Below are positions 44,172 through 54,852 of a DNA stretch of 64,000 bases, piece after piece. Where the stretch lies: contig NZ_JAEMUI010000004.1 of assembly GCF_016461715.1 (NCBI RefSeq), positions 1-64,000 on the forward strand. The letters are read 5' to 3'. The notes under the pieces were generated by a model that saw nothing but the letters and a program-made list of their open reading frames with translations, ran no database searches and was not told the DNA's origin. Source of the DNA: Marinomonas spartinae (GTDB lineage: Bacteria; Pseudomonadota; Gammaproteobacteria; Pseudomonadales; Marinomonadaceae). A program made the position numbers and the translations under genes. Position 1 is the first letter of the stretch; every line of letters starts with the position of its first letter.

Positions 44172-45896
44172 TTAATGACACAGACAGTCTGCATAAGGCT
44201 TTTCATTGATCGAATCCGCTAGGTTTTTGACAGCGGGAGCAAGGTCCTGTTTCGGTATAATGACTTCCACTAGATAGGCTTTTCCTTGATGAGTGTGAAT
44301 CTCATTAAGACAATCCATTAGCGCTTTTCCCAACTCCACTTTGAAAAAGCCCACACCATAAGCCGTCGCTAACCCTTCATAATTCCAACTCGCTAATTCA
44401 TCAAACGGCGCAAATTTTCCATTAGGGGCAAACGCACAGATATCCACAAAGGACTGCTCAATGGCATAGACCTGATTGCTCATTACAAACACGACGGAAT
44501 TAAGCTTATTTCGTGCTATTGTGGATAGTGCCTGACACATCATCATAAAACCGCCATCCCCTGCGACCACCATGGCACGACGATCATTCACCATACTAAC
44601 CCCTGTCGCACAACCCGTTTCATGCCCTAAGGATCCCCATGCGGCATCGCAAATAAAGCTGTCTTGGACAAAACCATTCATCCGAATCGCCATGTATAAA
44701 GAGGAGCTTTCCCCTAAAATCAGGTTTAATTTAGGATGCAACGCATGATTGTGAATGTGTTTATTGAGTATGGTAAAAAAGTGCTCATAGCTTAATGGTT
44801 CGTTTAAGACCTTATCGTCCCACGGATAGCTGTCCAGAGTTGGCAAATCTTGAGGCGTTAACATCCCTTGAGCCTTTTTAAAGCACGCCGTTAAACCTCT
44901 TATAACGTCTTTTAAAAATACATCATGATACGCAATATTACCTATTCGAGAGGATGCCATATCAACCGATATCATTTGGTTATATTGTTTGGTCAGTAAA
45001 TTCAAATAGTCATCTGTAAAAATGGCCCCTAACGACAAAATAACATCACTGTCTGACACATAACGATTGGTCTCCTCCAATGACGCCGCATCCGCATAGG
45101 TACCAATAAAAGGGAGCCCTGCCTCTTCATCTAACACACTTTTCGCCAGTGATGTTGTGGTATAGGGCAAACCTGAAGCGCTGAGCAAATCCATGACATC
45201 GGCTTGTAAACCTAAACGAGCGATTTCAATCCCCAGAATCATGACGGGCTGTTTGGCTTGCTGTAGTTTGAGATAGGTATTATCAACAAAATGCGCTAGT
45301 TGATCTTGATTACTAGTAGGCCCCCTCAAATCCAATTGATCCAATGGCGCCACACAAGGCTCTCCCCACACATTAGACCAAGCTTCTAAATAGATAGGCC
45401 GTTTATGCAACATCGCCAAACGCAATGCCTCATCTATTTTTGCCGGTGCCGTCATCACGCTGTCTAACACTTCAGACGCAACCGTTACGGCGGTAAAGAC
45501 TTTTTGGTCTGCTAATAAATCACCCGTTGAGTGATGAAAAAGCGCTCCTGTATTGGCAATGATTTCTCGATCACTTTGGCTAGGGCTGGCGCTGATCACC
45601 ACGACAGGATTCCGTTCGACATAAGACCCTGCCGTGGCGTTGATCACACTCAAAGTACCAACGCCATACTGTACAGACACAGCGCCAATGCCTTTATAGC
45701 GCGCATACCCATCTGCAGCATAACCTGCACCTAGCTCATTAACATCACCGACAGCGTCAATGCCATCAAAAGCCTCTAAGGCCTCCATAAAGTGACTGAC
45801 ATAATCTCCTGGAACCTGAAACACCTTATCTAGGCCAAGCTGTTGTAAGCGGGTCAGCAAATAATCAGCAACGGTAAACACCTTATTGTTGGACAT
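44172..45896 (-). CDS. Thiamine-diphosphate 2-oxoacid decarboxylase (indolepyruvate/phenylpyruvate type)
   Basis: 574 residues from ATG 45896, preceded by AAGGAAT; it overlaps the oxidase gene by 14 bases. The ThDP enzyme plan is complete: Glu54 in NELGAGYAADGYAR, the HH pair 121-122 in LFHHSTGD (decarboxylase type), and the cofactor motif GDGGFMMMCQALSTIARNKLNSVVFVMSNQ near 440. The HH pair distinguishes pyruvate and aromatic 2-oxoacid decarboxylases from acetolactate synthases. With the neighbouring L-amino acid oxidase it would turn a 2-oxoacid into an aldehyde and CO2. Exact substrate unknown. A 25-base gap leads to the BBE oxidase gene. Confidence 0.92.
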   Translation of the reverse strand: MSNNKVFTVADYLLTRLQQLGLDKVFQVPGDYVSHFMEALEAFDGIDAVGDVNELGAGYAADGYARYKGIGAVSVQYGVGTLSVINATAGSYVERNPVVVISASPSQSDREIIANTGALFHHSTGDLLADQKVFTAVTVASEVLDSVMTAPAKIDEALRLAMLHKRPIYLEAWSNVWGEPCVAPLDQLDLRGPTSNQDQLAHFVDNTYLKLQQAKQPVMILGIEIARLGLQADVMDLLSASGLPYTTTSLAKSVLDEEAGLPFIGTYADAASLEETNRYVSDSDVILSLGAIFTDDYLNLLTKQYNQMISVDMASSRIGNIAYHDVFLKDVIRGLTACFKKAQGMLTPQDLPTLDSYPWDDKVLNEPLSYEHFFTILNKHIHNHALHPKLNLILGESSSLYMAIRMNGFVQDSFICDAAWGSLGHETGCATGVSMVNDRRAMVVAGDGGFMMMCQALSTIARNKLNSVVFVMSNQVYAIEQSFVDICAFAPNGKFAPFDELASWNYEGLATAYGVGFFKVELGKALMDCLNEIHTHQGKAYLVEVIIPKQDLAPAVKNLADSINEKPYADCLCH

Positions 45897-47673
45897 GGTT
45901 GATTCCTTCATAGGCAAATACAGTCACTTCATCTAGCGTCTTATGACCATCTTCTACGGGCTCTTGAGGTTGCTCCAGATCGCAAGCGCCAGGGCAAGGA
46001 ACAGGTAGGTAACTATAATTTTTGTCGCGTAACCAAGTCGGCGTTGTTAGTCCGAAAAACTCTTCTAATGTAGATTCTGCCGTGTTTAGGGCACCTTCTA
46101 CCCAACCTTGCTCATAGGAATAGGCTTCACCCACAATGTAAATTGACTCACTTTCTACAGGGTGTCGCATCCTGCACATAATATCATCCAGACGATAACC
46201 GGACTTCCATTCATGCCAACCACCGCCATAGGGATCATCACCCCATTCTTGATACACAGCAGAATACGGCATAGGTAAGCCTTTTTGATTGTGCACTGCT
46301 TCTATTTGGCGCTGCGCGGACTCGACCATTTCTTGGGTAATAGGAAACTCATTATCCAATATAATCTTATCCGTATTCTTCAACCCAAATTTAGGCATAA
46401 AGCCCTTATATGGAGCACCTTTTTCCATTCCTTTCCAAAAAGGAATGGTCTCCACGTCGTTATAGGACGCCATCAATAAGGAGTTCATGGTTTTTTCGCC
46501 GCCCTCTTGTTCGCATTCTGTCCCCATATAATAGGTTTGACGAATAGGCAAGTCGGTTACTGAACGGCCGGCAACTAAACCAAGGCTTCTCCACCAAGGC
46601 GTCTCATAAGCCAAAAACATTTTGAGGGCTTTTTGAATTAATACAGAGGGGATATTGTCTTTTAGCCAATCATTTTCAAAGAAGTCTGATTTAATCAATT
46701 CAAGAGAACGACGAGGCATGGCTAAAATGATTTTCTTCGCTTCTACACTCACCTTTGACTGGGTATCATCATCCTCCGTTTTACCTGAACCGCAAGTGGT
46801 GGTTGGCTGAAAGACCAAGGTATAGGGATACTCTTTTCCAGAATGTATTTTAATTTCCGCAAGGCGCATGTTCATCTTCACACGCTCATCCTCTGGCAAC
46901 ATTCCCTTAGCCGTTACAAACTGTTCGCATAAGCATAAAGGTAACGCTTGAAAACCGTCTTTCAAGGTTTTAAAAACGGTATCGTCTTTGTATTCTGTGG
47001 CCGGTAGTTGGGTAACCGCATTGGCATTCGCTACATTGGCATCATAGCCACCTGCGTCTTTCATAAATTGATAAGCTTCGTTGCTAAGAACACGTTCTAG
47101 CAGATTCCAAAAACCATACTTCCAGATTTCTTTGCCGAATACCTTCACTTTCATTTGTTCACAAAGCGGCATATCAGCAAAACCAGGACAGATCAGGTTC
47201 ATCACCTTGACCTGAAGGTTTTCCGGGCCGTAACCCCGCTCTGACCAATCTAAGTTATAGGGAATCTTGTCAGGGCATTCAGCAAAATCACGGTAACGGA
47301 AATACTGACCACGTAAGTAAAACAAATTATTTTCTGCCCCGGCTAACGGTTTGTCGTCACCCGTTTTTTCACTTAACTCAGGATATAGAGGAAGAGAGGA
47401 GCCCATGGGGAAATCTTTTTCGGCAAGATCTAGCGTTTTTACTAAACTATTGACCATCACATGTTGGTCTGGAATCCAGCGCATTCCTCCTAACTCAGCT
47501 ACCACATTTGGCAAGCCAGGAAGTTTTCGGCTATACAAGCGACCGCCAATCCGGTTACTGTATTCAAACAGAGCTATTTTTTCACTGTGTCCACAGTCCT
47601 GTTGCAAACGCCAAGCACTGTATACCCCTGATACACCACCACCGATCACCGCTATATCTAATTTTGCATTCAT
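45883..47673 (-). CDS. Flavin amine oxidase, L-amino-acid-oxidase-like
   Basis: 596 residues with an FAD-binding N-terminus (IAVIGGGVSGVYSAWRLQQ, then EYSNRIGGRLYSRK) and AELGGMRWIPDQHVMV, the GGMR motif of L-amino acid oxidases. The C-terminal FAD segment is ESIYIVGEAYSYEQGWVEGALNTAESTLEEF. No Tat or Sec signal, so cytoplasmic. It would produce a 2-oxoacid, ammonia and peroxide; an amine substrate cannot be excluded. AAAGGGAG precedes ATG 47673. First gene of the operon. A decayed copy of its two ends lies at 52577-52800. Confidence 0.9.
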   Translation of the reverse strand: MNAKLDIAVIGGGVSGVYSAWRLQQDCGHSEKIALFEYSNRIGGRLYSRKLPGLPNVVAELGGMRWIPDQHVMVNSLVKTLDLAEKDFPMGSSLPLYPELSEKTGDDKPLAGAENNLFYLRGQYFRYRDFAECPDKIPYNLDWSERGYGPENLQVKVMNLICPGFADMPLCEQMKVKVFGKEIWKYGFWNLLERVLSNEAYQFMKDAGGYDANVANANAVTQLPATEYKDDTVFKTLKDGFQALPLCLCEQFVTAKGMLPEDERVKMNMRLAEIKIHSGKEYPYTLVFQPTTTCGSGKTEDDDTQSKVSVEAKKIILAMPRRSLELIKSDFFENDWLKDNIPSVLIQKALKMFLAYETPWWRSLGLVAGRSVTDLPIRQTYYMGTECEQEGGEKTMNSLLMASYNDVETIPFWKGMEKGAPYKGFMPKFGLKNTDKIILDNEFPITQEMVESAQRQIEAVHNQKGLPMPYSAVYQEWGDDPYGGGWHEWKSGYRLDDIMCRMRHPVESESIYIVGEAYSYEQGWVEGALNTAESTLEEFFGLTTPTWLRDKNYSYLPVPCPGACDLEQPQEPVEDGHKTLDEVTVFAYEGINHVQQ

Positions 47674-47817
47674 TACTTTTACTCCCTTTAGTCTATGCCT
47701 TACTCACAGGCTTTCAGGGATAATGCAGAGAAAATTAAAAGATGGCTATTACAGCTTATTACACTAGATTGAGCCCTTAATGGAAAATCTCTTTGCTTCA
47801 ATTTTTATCGGGAAACC

Positions 47818-47858
47818 AAAAAAGCCAGCACCCTCCCCGTGAGGCGGTGCTGGCTTTT
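47818..47858 (-). terminator. Intrinsic terminator of the BCCT gene
   Basis: AAAAAGCCAGCACC (47818-47831) pairs perfectly with GGTGCTGGCTTTTT (47845-47858), so it works in both directions. It separates the BCCT gene from the oxidase operon, which therefore needs its own promoter between 47674 and 47817. Confidence 0.93.
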
Positions 47859-47903
47859 TAAAGGAGCAGTATTTTCACAGCTCTGTTTAGCAAAGTATTT
47901 TTA

Positions 47904-49892
47904 TTAAGAAACGGTATTCCAAGGCAGTTGTCCCGGTGCGGCATCAACAAAGTTGAAGTACTGCTCTAACTGATCAATAAGATCTCGAATCACTTCATCT
48001 TTGCTACAGCCATAAAGCTCGTAACCCAATGCCCCATTACGAATGTACACATCCGCTTGCCAATGGGTGTCATAGTTTGATTTGTCACTATGGGCTTCAG
48101 GTATTTGGTGTTCCGTCGCCAACACTTGATAGAAAAAGTCCAGTTTATCGTCATGTTCAAGTTGGAAGGTAACACCATTCTCTTGCGTGGTAATGTTGGC
48201 TTTCCAGTCATGGATCGCCAGTTCTTTTTGCACTTCTTCCATCGCTGGCACGACCACTTCTTTAATAAAGTGGCTCACCTTGGCCTGTCCAGGAAACTTA
48301 AACAATGTACTAAGACGTTTGCGCCAGTTGCCCTCATTACTAAACGCACGTCCAGGAGCCGCAGCCGCTTCTACGGCGGCTTCACGATGGCCTTCAATAA
48401 CCAGTGCTCGCCATAACCCAAGCGCCGCCAACAGCATAATCATAGCAAAGGGCAATGCGGCTAGAATACTCATGGTTTGTAATGCACTTAAACCGCCGGC
48501 TAACAACAAGGTGGCAGCAATGACACCTTCAAGAGAAGCCCAGAAGACACGCTGCCAAATGGGAGTTTCTAGTGCACCGCCAGACGCCAATGAGTCAACG
48601 ACTAAGGATCCAGAATCCGATGAGGTAACAAAGAAAGTGATGATCAAGAAAACGGTGACGACGGATAAAAAAGTAGACCAAGGTAACAAATCATAGAACT
48701 GAAATAAGGCCACTGAATGGTCTGCCTGTACTTCACCAATCAACACATCTTTGCCCTGCTCCATAATCAAATACAAGGCGGTGTCGCCAAAGATAGAAAA
48801 CCATAGGAAAGTAAATATGGTCGGCACAGCAAGCACACCAAAGATAAACTGGCGGATGGTACGGCCACGGCTAATTTTGGCAATAAACAAGCCAACAAAC
48901 GGAGCCCAGGCAATGGTCCATGCGAAGATAAACAGTGTCCAGTTACCAATCCAATCACTTTGCGTGTACGCCTGTAGATTAAAGGTACGCTCTACAATGT
49001 TGCTCAAATACGCCCCTGTGTTTTGCACGAAGGCATCGAGAATATGAATGCTAGGACCGACAAAAAAGACAATGACCATAATGAATACGGCTAATCCCAT
49101 ATTCAAAATCGATAGGTTTTTCACCCCTTTATCCATACCAGCAACCACAGAACCAATCGCCGCTAAGGTAATCAAACCAATCGCAATCACTTGTACTGTC
49201 GTGCTAATAGGAATGCCTTCCCAAAGGTAATGTAAGCCAGCATTAATCTGTGTAACCGATAACCCAAGCGTCGTCGCTAAACCAAACAAAGTACCGAGAA
49301 TGGCAAATACATCAACAGTATGACCAATAGGGCCATAAATACGATCACCAATCAGCGGATAAAGTGCCGAGCGGACGGACAATGGTAAACCATGACGAAA
49401 CGCAAAATAGGCAAGTACCAGCCCCATCAGACCGTATATGCCCCAAATATGTAACCCCCAGTGGAAGTAAGCAATTTGCATCGCTTCACGAGCCGCCCCA
49501 ATGGTTTCAGCGGTGGCATTAGGTGGTTGAGAGAAATGTAATACCGGCTCAGCAACACCAAAAAACAACAGAGCGATACCGTAGCCAGCGGAAAAAAGCA
49601 TCGCAAACCAAGCAGGAAAGCTGTATTCCGGATCAGCGTGATCTGGCCCTAAGCGAATATTGCCCCAGCTACTGAAGCCAATACAAACCATAAACACGAG
49701 AAAAATCGCGGTGGCCAACATATAAAACCAGCCAAAGGTTTCTGTTATCCATGACAACGCACTTTTGAATGCCTCGCCAGCAAGCTCTGGGTTACTAAGT
49801 GTTCCGACGATGAGTAATAGAGTGATAATAACGGTGGGAATAAATACCGGCAGCAATACTGCCCCCGATAACGTTTTCTGCGAGTTGGTCAT
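47904..49892 (-). CDS. BCCT-family betaine/choline transporter
   Basis: 662 residues with twelve membrane helices. BCCT signs are GIALLFFGVAEPVLHFSQPP, AYFHWGLHIWGIYGLMGLVLAYFAFR and the substrate box WTLFIFAWTIAWAPFVGLFIAKISRGRTIRQF. A cytoplasmic C-terminal tail of about 150 residues makes it long, as in BetT-type choline transporters with osmosensory tails. It imports choline, betaine or a similar quaternary amine with Na+ or H+. No betaine synthesis genes are in the window. Confidence 0.92.
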   Translation of the reverse strand: MTNSQKTLSGAVLLPVFIPTVIITLLLIVGTLSNPELAGEAFKSALSWITETFGWFYMLATAIFLVFMVCIGFSSWGNIRLGPDHADPEYSFPAWFAMLFSAGYGIALLFFGVAEPVLHFSQPPNATAETIGAAREAMQIAYFHWGLHIWGIYGLMGLVLAYFAFRHGLPLSVRSALYPLIGDRIYGPIGHTVDVFAILGTLFGLATTLGLSVTQINAGLHYLWEGIPISTTVQVIAIGLITLAAIGSVVAGMDKGVKNLSILNMGLAVFIMVIVFFVGPSIHILDAFVQNTGAYLSNIVERTFNLQAYTQSDWIGNWTLFIFAWTIAWAPFVGLFIAKISRGRTIRQFIFGVLAVPTIFTFLWFSIFGDTALYLIMEQGKDVLIGEVQADHSVALFQFYDLLPWSTFLSVVTVFLIITFFVTSSDSGSLVVDSLASGGALETPIWQRVFWASLEGVIAATLLLAGGLSALQTMSILAALPFAMIMLLAALGLWRALVIEGHREAAVEAAAAPGRAFSNEGNWRKRLSTLFKFPGQAKVSHFIKEVVVPAMEEVQKELAIHDWKANITTQENGVTFQLEHDDKLDFFYQVLATEHQIPEAHSDKSNYDTHWQADVYIRNGALGYELYGCSKDEVIRDLIDQLEQYFNFVDAAPGQLPWNTVS

Positions 49893-49997
49893 AAAGTGAT
49901 CTCCTATCCATATGCCCTGACAGGCTTATATGGATAGTAACGTACATAACCTTATGGATCCCCCAAACTGAGCCTCTTGTTACGATAAGATACAAAA

Positions 49998-50032
49998 AAA
50001 CCAGTGCTAACATAATCAGTTAGCACTGGTTT
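49998..50032 (-). terminator. Intrinsic terminator upstream of the BCCT gene
   Basis: AAACCAGTGCTAAC (49998-50011) and GTTAGCACTGGTTT (50019-50032) are perfect 14-base arms. Read leftwards the stem runs into T7 (49994-50000), so it ends transcription coming from the small gene and chemoreceptor on its right. Confidence 0.9.
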
Positions 50033-50075
50033 AGTATCATTCGTCATCGCCCTTTAGACCTATTAACACCTTTCC

Positions 50076-50267
50076 TTAATCTTGAGCTGACGTTTTTTGC
50101 AGAGCTTTCATTTCATCATGGCACTCTTGCATTTTAACTTTAATACGACGCAACGTGACCTCACAGTCTTGGGGTTGGTTTCTCTCTAGAGCATGGTCGA
50201 GTTCTTCTAGTTGATCAATATAAGTAAAGGCAGTGGAATTGCTAACAACGTAGAATTGGGTGTTCAA
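50076..50267 (-). CDS. Possible small coiled-coil protein (63 aa)
   Basis: A frame of 63 residues from TTG 50267, with a helical heptad-like pattern (YIDQLEELDHALERNQ, LRRIKVKMQECHDEMKALQK). It is placed between two hairpins: one that ends the chemoreceptor gene and a strong terminator past its own stop. The position suggests a transcribed gene, but there is no clear ribosome-binding site and no family is recognised. Confidence 0.4.
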   Translation of the reverse strand: MNTQFYVVSNSTAFTYIDQLEELDHALERNQPQDCEVTLRRIKVKMQECHDEMKALQKTSAQD

Positions 50268-50270
50268 ACA

Positions 50271-50299
50271 AAAGGCAATGTGAGAAGCACATTGCCTTT
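50271..50299 (-). terminator. Hairpin after the first tandem chemoreceptor gene
   Basis: AAAGGCAATGTG and CACATTGCCTTT are perfect 12-base arms with a 5-base loop. Read leftwards the stem is followed by TTTTGTTTG, a moderate T-tract. Confidence 0.7.
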
Positions 50300-50331
50300 A
50301 TAGAGTAGAGTCAGTCAGGCTTTGAGCATAG

Positions 50332-52260
50332 CTAGAGTTTGAAGCGGAGCGTTAAGTCTTGCAGCGTCTGACTTAATCGAGATAACTCTTCACTAGCTTG
50401 TGATGTCTCTCGTGCACCACTTGCGGTTTGTTTTGATATATCACGAATGGTCACTACGCTTTTACTAATTTCCTCAGCTGCCACGTTTTGCTCGGTGGTT
50501 GCAGAGGCTATTTGCGTATTCATATCAGACAAATAGGTAATAGAGCTGGTAATTTGTTGCAATGCGTCGTTTGCTTGCTCACTCCTTACCACCGTTTCTT
50601 CTGCGGTTTTCTCATTTTTTTGCATTGCCTGAACGGCAATAGACGCTTTTTGTTGCAAGCCTTCTATTAGTACCGATATTTCTTCGGTAGCATCTTGCGT
50701 CCGCTGAGACAGATTGCGAACCTCATCCGCCACAACAGAGAACCCTCGACCTTGCTCGCCCGCTCTAGCTGCCTCAATAGCCGCATTAAGCGCCAGTAAG
50801 TTCGTTTGCTCGGCAATGCTTTGAATCACATTGATCACCGTGACGGCATTTTTCGACTCATCACTCAATGCCTCAATTTGAATGGCGGACTGGGCGATCT
50901 CCTGAGCCAATCCAGCAACCGCTTCTTTACTGGATATAACAATCGCACTGCCTTTTTCAGATAACTCACTCACCTCTTTAGCAGAATTAGAGGCATTCTC
51001 TGCATTTTTGGCGACGTCATTTATGGTTAACGACATCTCTTCCAGTGCAGATGCCATTTGATCAACCTCTTCCCGCTGACTCTCAACACCCGCAGCGGTT
51101 TGTCCCGTCACAACAGAGAGCTCTTCCGACGAAGAAGCCACTTGATCAGCACTTGAGCCAAGCTGGGAAACAATATCACGAAGTCCAGCGATCATTTGCG
51201 CTAAAGAAGCCATCAGATGGCCCACTTCATCACCAGAGTTTTTCCCTTCTAGGGTAACGGTTAAATCACCATTTGCGACTCTCTCCGCCATTTCTTTCGC
51301 TCTTTGCAATGGTGGAACAATTAAATGACTAATGAGCCAAGCAGCAAGTACTGAAATCACAATAGCAATGGCACTAATAATAAGGGATAAAGTCGAGACG
51401 TTTTTCTGCAAGGCAATCATTTCTTGTTTTTGTTTTGCCCGACTCTCTTCTGCCAGAGGAAGAACCGATTTCGCCGCTTCAATCATACTATTTCGCGCAG
51501 CTGATTTCCTATTATTCAGATCCACATAAGTATTCATCGCGGTCTCATATTCTCTAACTTCTTTCATCGCCTGCGTTAATTCTGACTGGAGTTGGGGTGA
51601 ACTTTCGGACGTACCCACCATGTTTTTTAACTTGGTAAAAAGATTCTTAAGCATCTCAATTTGCTTTTTGGCAAGAGCAATGTGCGTTGGGTCGCCAGTA
51701 AGAACAAAGTTCTTTTCCTCAATACGGGCATTTAGGATATGGGTCGCCAATTGTCCTTTAAGTTTCAAAATATCACTGGCGGCACTAGACGAATTACCCT
51801 CCTGTTCCATACTTAATAGCCGATTCACAGCATCTCCTGCCTCTTTTTGCATCGACAATATGGCTTGCTGACCTTGCTTATCAAGCTGAACAAATTGAGA
51901 AAAGTCTTTCTGATAACGTGATATTTGCTGGATAATTTGATCCGCTATTGTATCACGCTCCGTTCTCTGAAGGTATTGAGCTGGAAGAAGCGCCTCGTTC
52001 ATGGCTTTATTGTACCGATCGATGTATTCATCTTTTCCGCTGACATCATAATCTTTTTCCTCAATGCGAGCGGCCTGTAACATTTTTATAATACGGTTAG
52101 CCTTATCTGCTGCCGTTACTTTCTGATCGACAACGCGATACCCATAGTTATTAAGAAGTGTTAAGGTTATAACACTAACAATAACTAGACCAAAACCAAG
52201 CATCAGCTTATATCTAACGGAAAGATTGGTTATTCCAAGATAGCCAAGTAGATTTTTCAT
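50332..52260 (-). CDS. Methyl-accepting chemotaxis protein with long helical sensor domain (tandem copy 1)
   Basis: 642 residues from ATG 52260 (AAAGGTGC upstream). Membrane helix about 16-36, a periplasmic all-helical domain of about 245 residues with the repeated plan [28 protein letters not shown] and [28 protein letters not shown] (typical of HBM sensors), then the second membrane helix [28 protein letters not shown] and the signalling domain ([36 protein letters not shown]). HBM receptors known elsewhere bind organic acids. The last 360 or so residues are virtually identical to those of the gene at 52921-54852. Confidence 0.92.
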   Translation of the reverse strand: MKNLLGYLGITNLSVRYKLMLGFGLVIVSVITLTLLNNYGYRVVDQKVTAADKANRIIKMLQAARIEEKDYDVSGKDEYIDRYNKAMNEALLPAQYLQRTERDTIADQIIQQISRYQKDFSQFVQLDKQGQQAILSMQKEAGDAVNRLLSMEQEGNSSSAASDILKLKGQLATHILNARIEEKNFVLTGDPTHIALAKKQIEMLKNLFTKLKNMVGTSESSPQLQSELTQAMKEVREYETAMNTYVDLNNRKSAARNSMIEAAKSVLPLAEESRAKQKQEMIALQKNVSTLSLIISAIAIVISVLAAWLISHLIVPPLQRAKEMAERVANGDLTVTLEGKNSGDEVGHLMASLAQMIAGLRDIVSQLGSSADQVASSSEELSVVTGQTAAGVESQREEVDQMASALEEMSLTINDVAKNAENASNSAKEVSELSEKGSAIVISSKEAVAGLAQEIAQSAIQIEALSDESKNAVTVINVIQSIAEQTNLLALNAAIEAARAGEQGRGFSVVADEVRNLSQRTQDATEEISVLIEGLQQKASIAVQAMQKNEKTAEETVVRSEQANDALQQITSSITYLSDMNTQIASATTEQNVAAEEISKSVVTIRDISKQTASGARETSQASEELSRLSQTLQDLTLRFKL

Positions 52261-52576
52261 ATAGCACCTTTTATTTCAGTTGTATGAATCGATTTATAAG
52301 TTGATTTCATCTTACGTTTGAAAATAAAAATCCATTTCTTTCCATTTAATTAAGACGCCATTAAAAACTAAAATAGCATAATAAAAAACCAACAAAGCAA
52401 AAAACAAATTACAGAAAACAATTTCTTACAAAAAAACCAAAAAATAAACTTGCTTTTATTTTTTAGCCTCATTTAAGTTAATCTTAAGATAATATAGTAA
52501 AAAAACTGTCACATTTAATATTCTATAATATTTATGATCTCAAAGAGGTAGACAAAAATTATTGAAGCTGGCTATA

Positions 52577-52800
52577 TCGCATTGCGAACACAATCATGTC
52601 CAGAAGATAATTGGACTTCCATTCATACCAACTTCCATAAAGATCATTCGTGATACAGTGCTGTGCTGTTGTAAACGTCAAGCACTGCATGCCCTGATAT
52701 ATCAAAAATCGCAGCAACAAACTCCCTTTAATCTATACCTTAATCACAGACTTTCAGGGATAGTGTCAAAAAGGTAAAGGATGGTTATGACAGTTGCTCT
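52577..52800 (-). pseudogene. Remnant of a second L-amino-acid-oxidase gene (ends only)
   Basis: Two parts of the oxidase gene at 45883-47673 and its upstream region are recognisable. 52577-52657 aligns with its C-terminal coding part near 46164-46260 (shared GGACTTCCATTCAT-CCAAC). 52660-52800 aligns with its 5' end and leader near 47600-47760 (shared GTCAAGCACTG / CCAAGCACTG, ACTCCCTTTA, TTTCAGGGATA). Over 1.3 kb in between is missing and the start codon area is damaged. It is a dead fragment in the same orientation, lying between the two chemoreceptor genes. Confidence 0.82.
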
Positions 52801-52920
52801 TTTAAACTAGGGAAGTAAATAGAGGAGGTGGGCACCATTGAGGAGAACCAATAGCCAACATCCATGTCAGCATAAGATCTGTCAGAGACTAACTACTTTT
52901 CACCCTGCATAAAAACAAGT

Positions 52921-54852
52921 TTATAGTTTGAAGCGGAGCGTTAAGTCTTGCAGCGTCTGACTTAATCGAGATAACTCTTCACTAGCTTGTGATGTCTCTC
53001 GTGCACCACTTGCGGTTTGTTTTGATATATCACGAATGGTCACTACGCTTTTACTAATTTCCTCAGCTGCCACGTTTTGCTCGGTGGTTGCAGAGGCTAT
53101 TTGCGTATTCATATCAGACAAATAGGTAATAGAGCTGGTAATTTGTTGCAATGCGTCGTTTGCTTGCTCACTCCTTACCACCGTTTCTTCTGCGGTTTTC
53201 TCATTTTTTTGCATTGCCTGAACGGCAATAGACGCTTTTTGTTGCAAGCCTTCTATTAGTACCGAGATTTCTTCGGTAGCATCTTGCGTCCGCTGAGACA
53301 AATTGCGAACCTCATCCGCCACAACAGAGAACCCTCGACCTTGCTCGCCCGCTCTAGCTGCCTCAATAGCCGCATTAAGCGCCAGTAAGTTCGTTTGCTC
53401 GGCAATGCTTTGAATCACATTGATCACCGTGACGGCATTTTTCGACTCATCACTCAATGCCTCAATTTGAATGGCGGACTGGGCGATCTCCTGAGCCAAT
53501 CCAGCAACCGCTTCTTTACTGGATATAACAATCGCACTGCCTTTTTCAGATAACTCACTCACCTCTTTAGCAGAATTAGAGGCATTCTCTGCATTTTTGG
53601 CGACGTCATTTATGGTTAACGACATTTCTTCCAGTGCAGATGCCATTTGATCAACCTCTTCCCGCTGACTCTCAACACCCGCAGCGGTTTGCCCTGTCAC
53701 AACAGAAAGCTCTTCCGACGAAGAAGCCACTTGATCAGCACTTGAGCCAAGCTGGGAAACAATATCACGAAGTCCAGCGATCATTTGCGCTAAAGAAGCC
53801 ATCAGATGGCCCACTTCATCACCAGAGTTTTTCCCTTCTAGGGTAACGGTTAAATCACCATTTGCGACTCTCTCCGCCATTTCTTTCGCTCTTTGCAATG
53901 GTGGAACAATTAAATGACTAATGAGCCAAGCAGCAAGTACTGAAATCACGATGGCGATGGCACTAATAATAAGCGATAAAGTCGAGATGTTTTTCTGCAA
54001 AACAATCATTTCTTGTTTTTGCTTCGCACGGCTGTCTTCAGCAAGAGAAATGGCAGCTTGTGCTGCATTTATCATATCCTCTCGTCCAGCCGACTTCTTA
54101 TTATTAATGTCTTCATAAGTATTCAGCGCTTTCTCATACTGACCCACTTGCTGAATCGCACTGACTAATTGTGACTTTCCTTCGGGTGTATCAAGCATCT
54201 CTTTTAATTTAGAAGCAATACTTTTAATTTTCTCAAGTTCCTTTTTAGCGAGAGCAATATTTGACGGGTCACTTGTAATAATAAAGTTTTTCTCATTAAT
54301 ACGTGTTTTTAGTATTTCGAGGGCCAATTCTCCTTGCATTCTCACCACATCGGTAGCCTGACTAGCACTAGATGTGTTTTCTTGATCCATCTGCGAGATC
54401 TGATTGACCGCATCTCCTGCCTCCTTTCGCATATCCAACATCGCTTGTTGGCTTTGCTTATCAAGCTGAACAAAGTCAGAGAAATTGTTCCGATAAACCG
54501 ATATTTGCTGGATAATTTGATCCATTACTTTATAATGTTCTGTTCCCTTAAATATAGGTTTTAGGGATTGGGCCTCACGAACTGCCTCATCTAATGCCTT
54601 ATTGAGCTTATCGACGTATTCATCTTGTGCTCTGGCATCATAATTTTTTTCCTGAATACGGGCCGTTTGTAACCGTTTAACAATACGATTCACCGTATCT
54701 GCCGCTGTTACCTTTTGCTGAACGACCGTATTTCCATAGTTATTAAGAGCCGTTAAGGCTATAATACTAACAATAACAAGACCAAAACCAAGCATCAGTT
54801 TATATCTAACGGAAAGATTGGTTATTCTAAGATAACCAAGTAGATTTTTCAT
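52921..54852 (-). CDS. Methyl-accepting chemotaxis protein with long helical sensor domain (tandem copy 2)
   Basis: 643 residues from ATG 54852, which has AAAGGTGG upstream and matches the paralogue's start; a longer frame to 54906 lacks support. Same plan as the gene at 50332: membrane helix, HBM-like periplasmic domain ([28 protein letters not shown] in the first unit, [28 protein letters not shown] in the second), membrane helix, HAMP, signalling domain. The sensor half differs widely from copy 1 whereas the rest is almost identical, so the two probably send the same output from different ligands. Confidence 0.92.
   Translation of the reverse strand: MKNLLGYLRITNLSVRYKLMLGFGLVIVSIIALTALNNYGNTVVQQKVTAADTVNRIVKRLQTARIQEKNYDARAQDEYVDKLNKALDEAVREAQSLKPIFKGTEHYKVMDQIIQQISVYRNNFSDFVQLDKQSQQAMLDMRKEAGDAVNQISQMDQENTSSASQATDVVRMQGELALEILKTRINEKNFIITSDPSNIALAKKELEKIKSIASKLKEMLDTPEGKSQLVSAIQQVGQYEKALNTYEDINNKKSAGREDMINAAQAAISLAEDSRAKQKQEMIVLQKNISTLSLIISAIAIVISVLAAWLISHLIVPPLQRAKEMAERVANGDLTVTLEGKNSGDEVGHLMASLAQMIAGLRDIVSQLGSSADQVASSSEELSVVTGQTAAGVESQREEVDQMASALEEMSLTINDVAKNAENASNSAKEVSELSEKGSAIVISSKEAVAGLAQEIAQSAIQIEALSDESKNAVTVINVIQSIAEQTNLLALNAAIEAARAGEQGRGFSVVADEVRNLSQRTQDATEEISVLIEGLQQKASIAVQAMQKNEKTAEETVVRSEQANDALQQITSSITYLSDMNTQIASATTEQNVAAEEISKSVVTIRDISKQTASGARETSQASEELSRLSQTLQDLTLRFKL

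Noticed and set aside
52562-52777. 71-codon plus-strand frame between the tandem chemoreceptors
   Set aside because: It is the opposite strand of the decayed amino-acid oxidase remnant.
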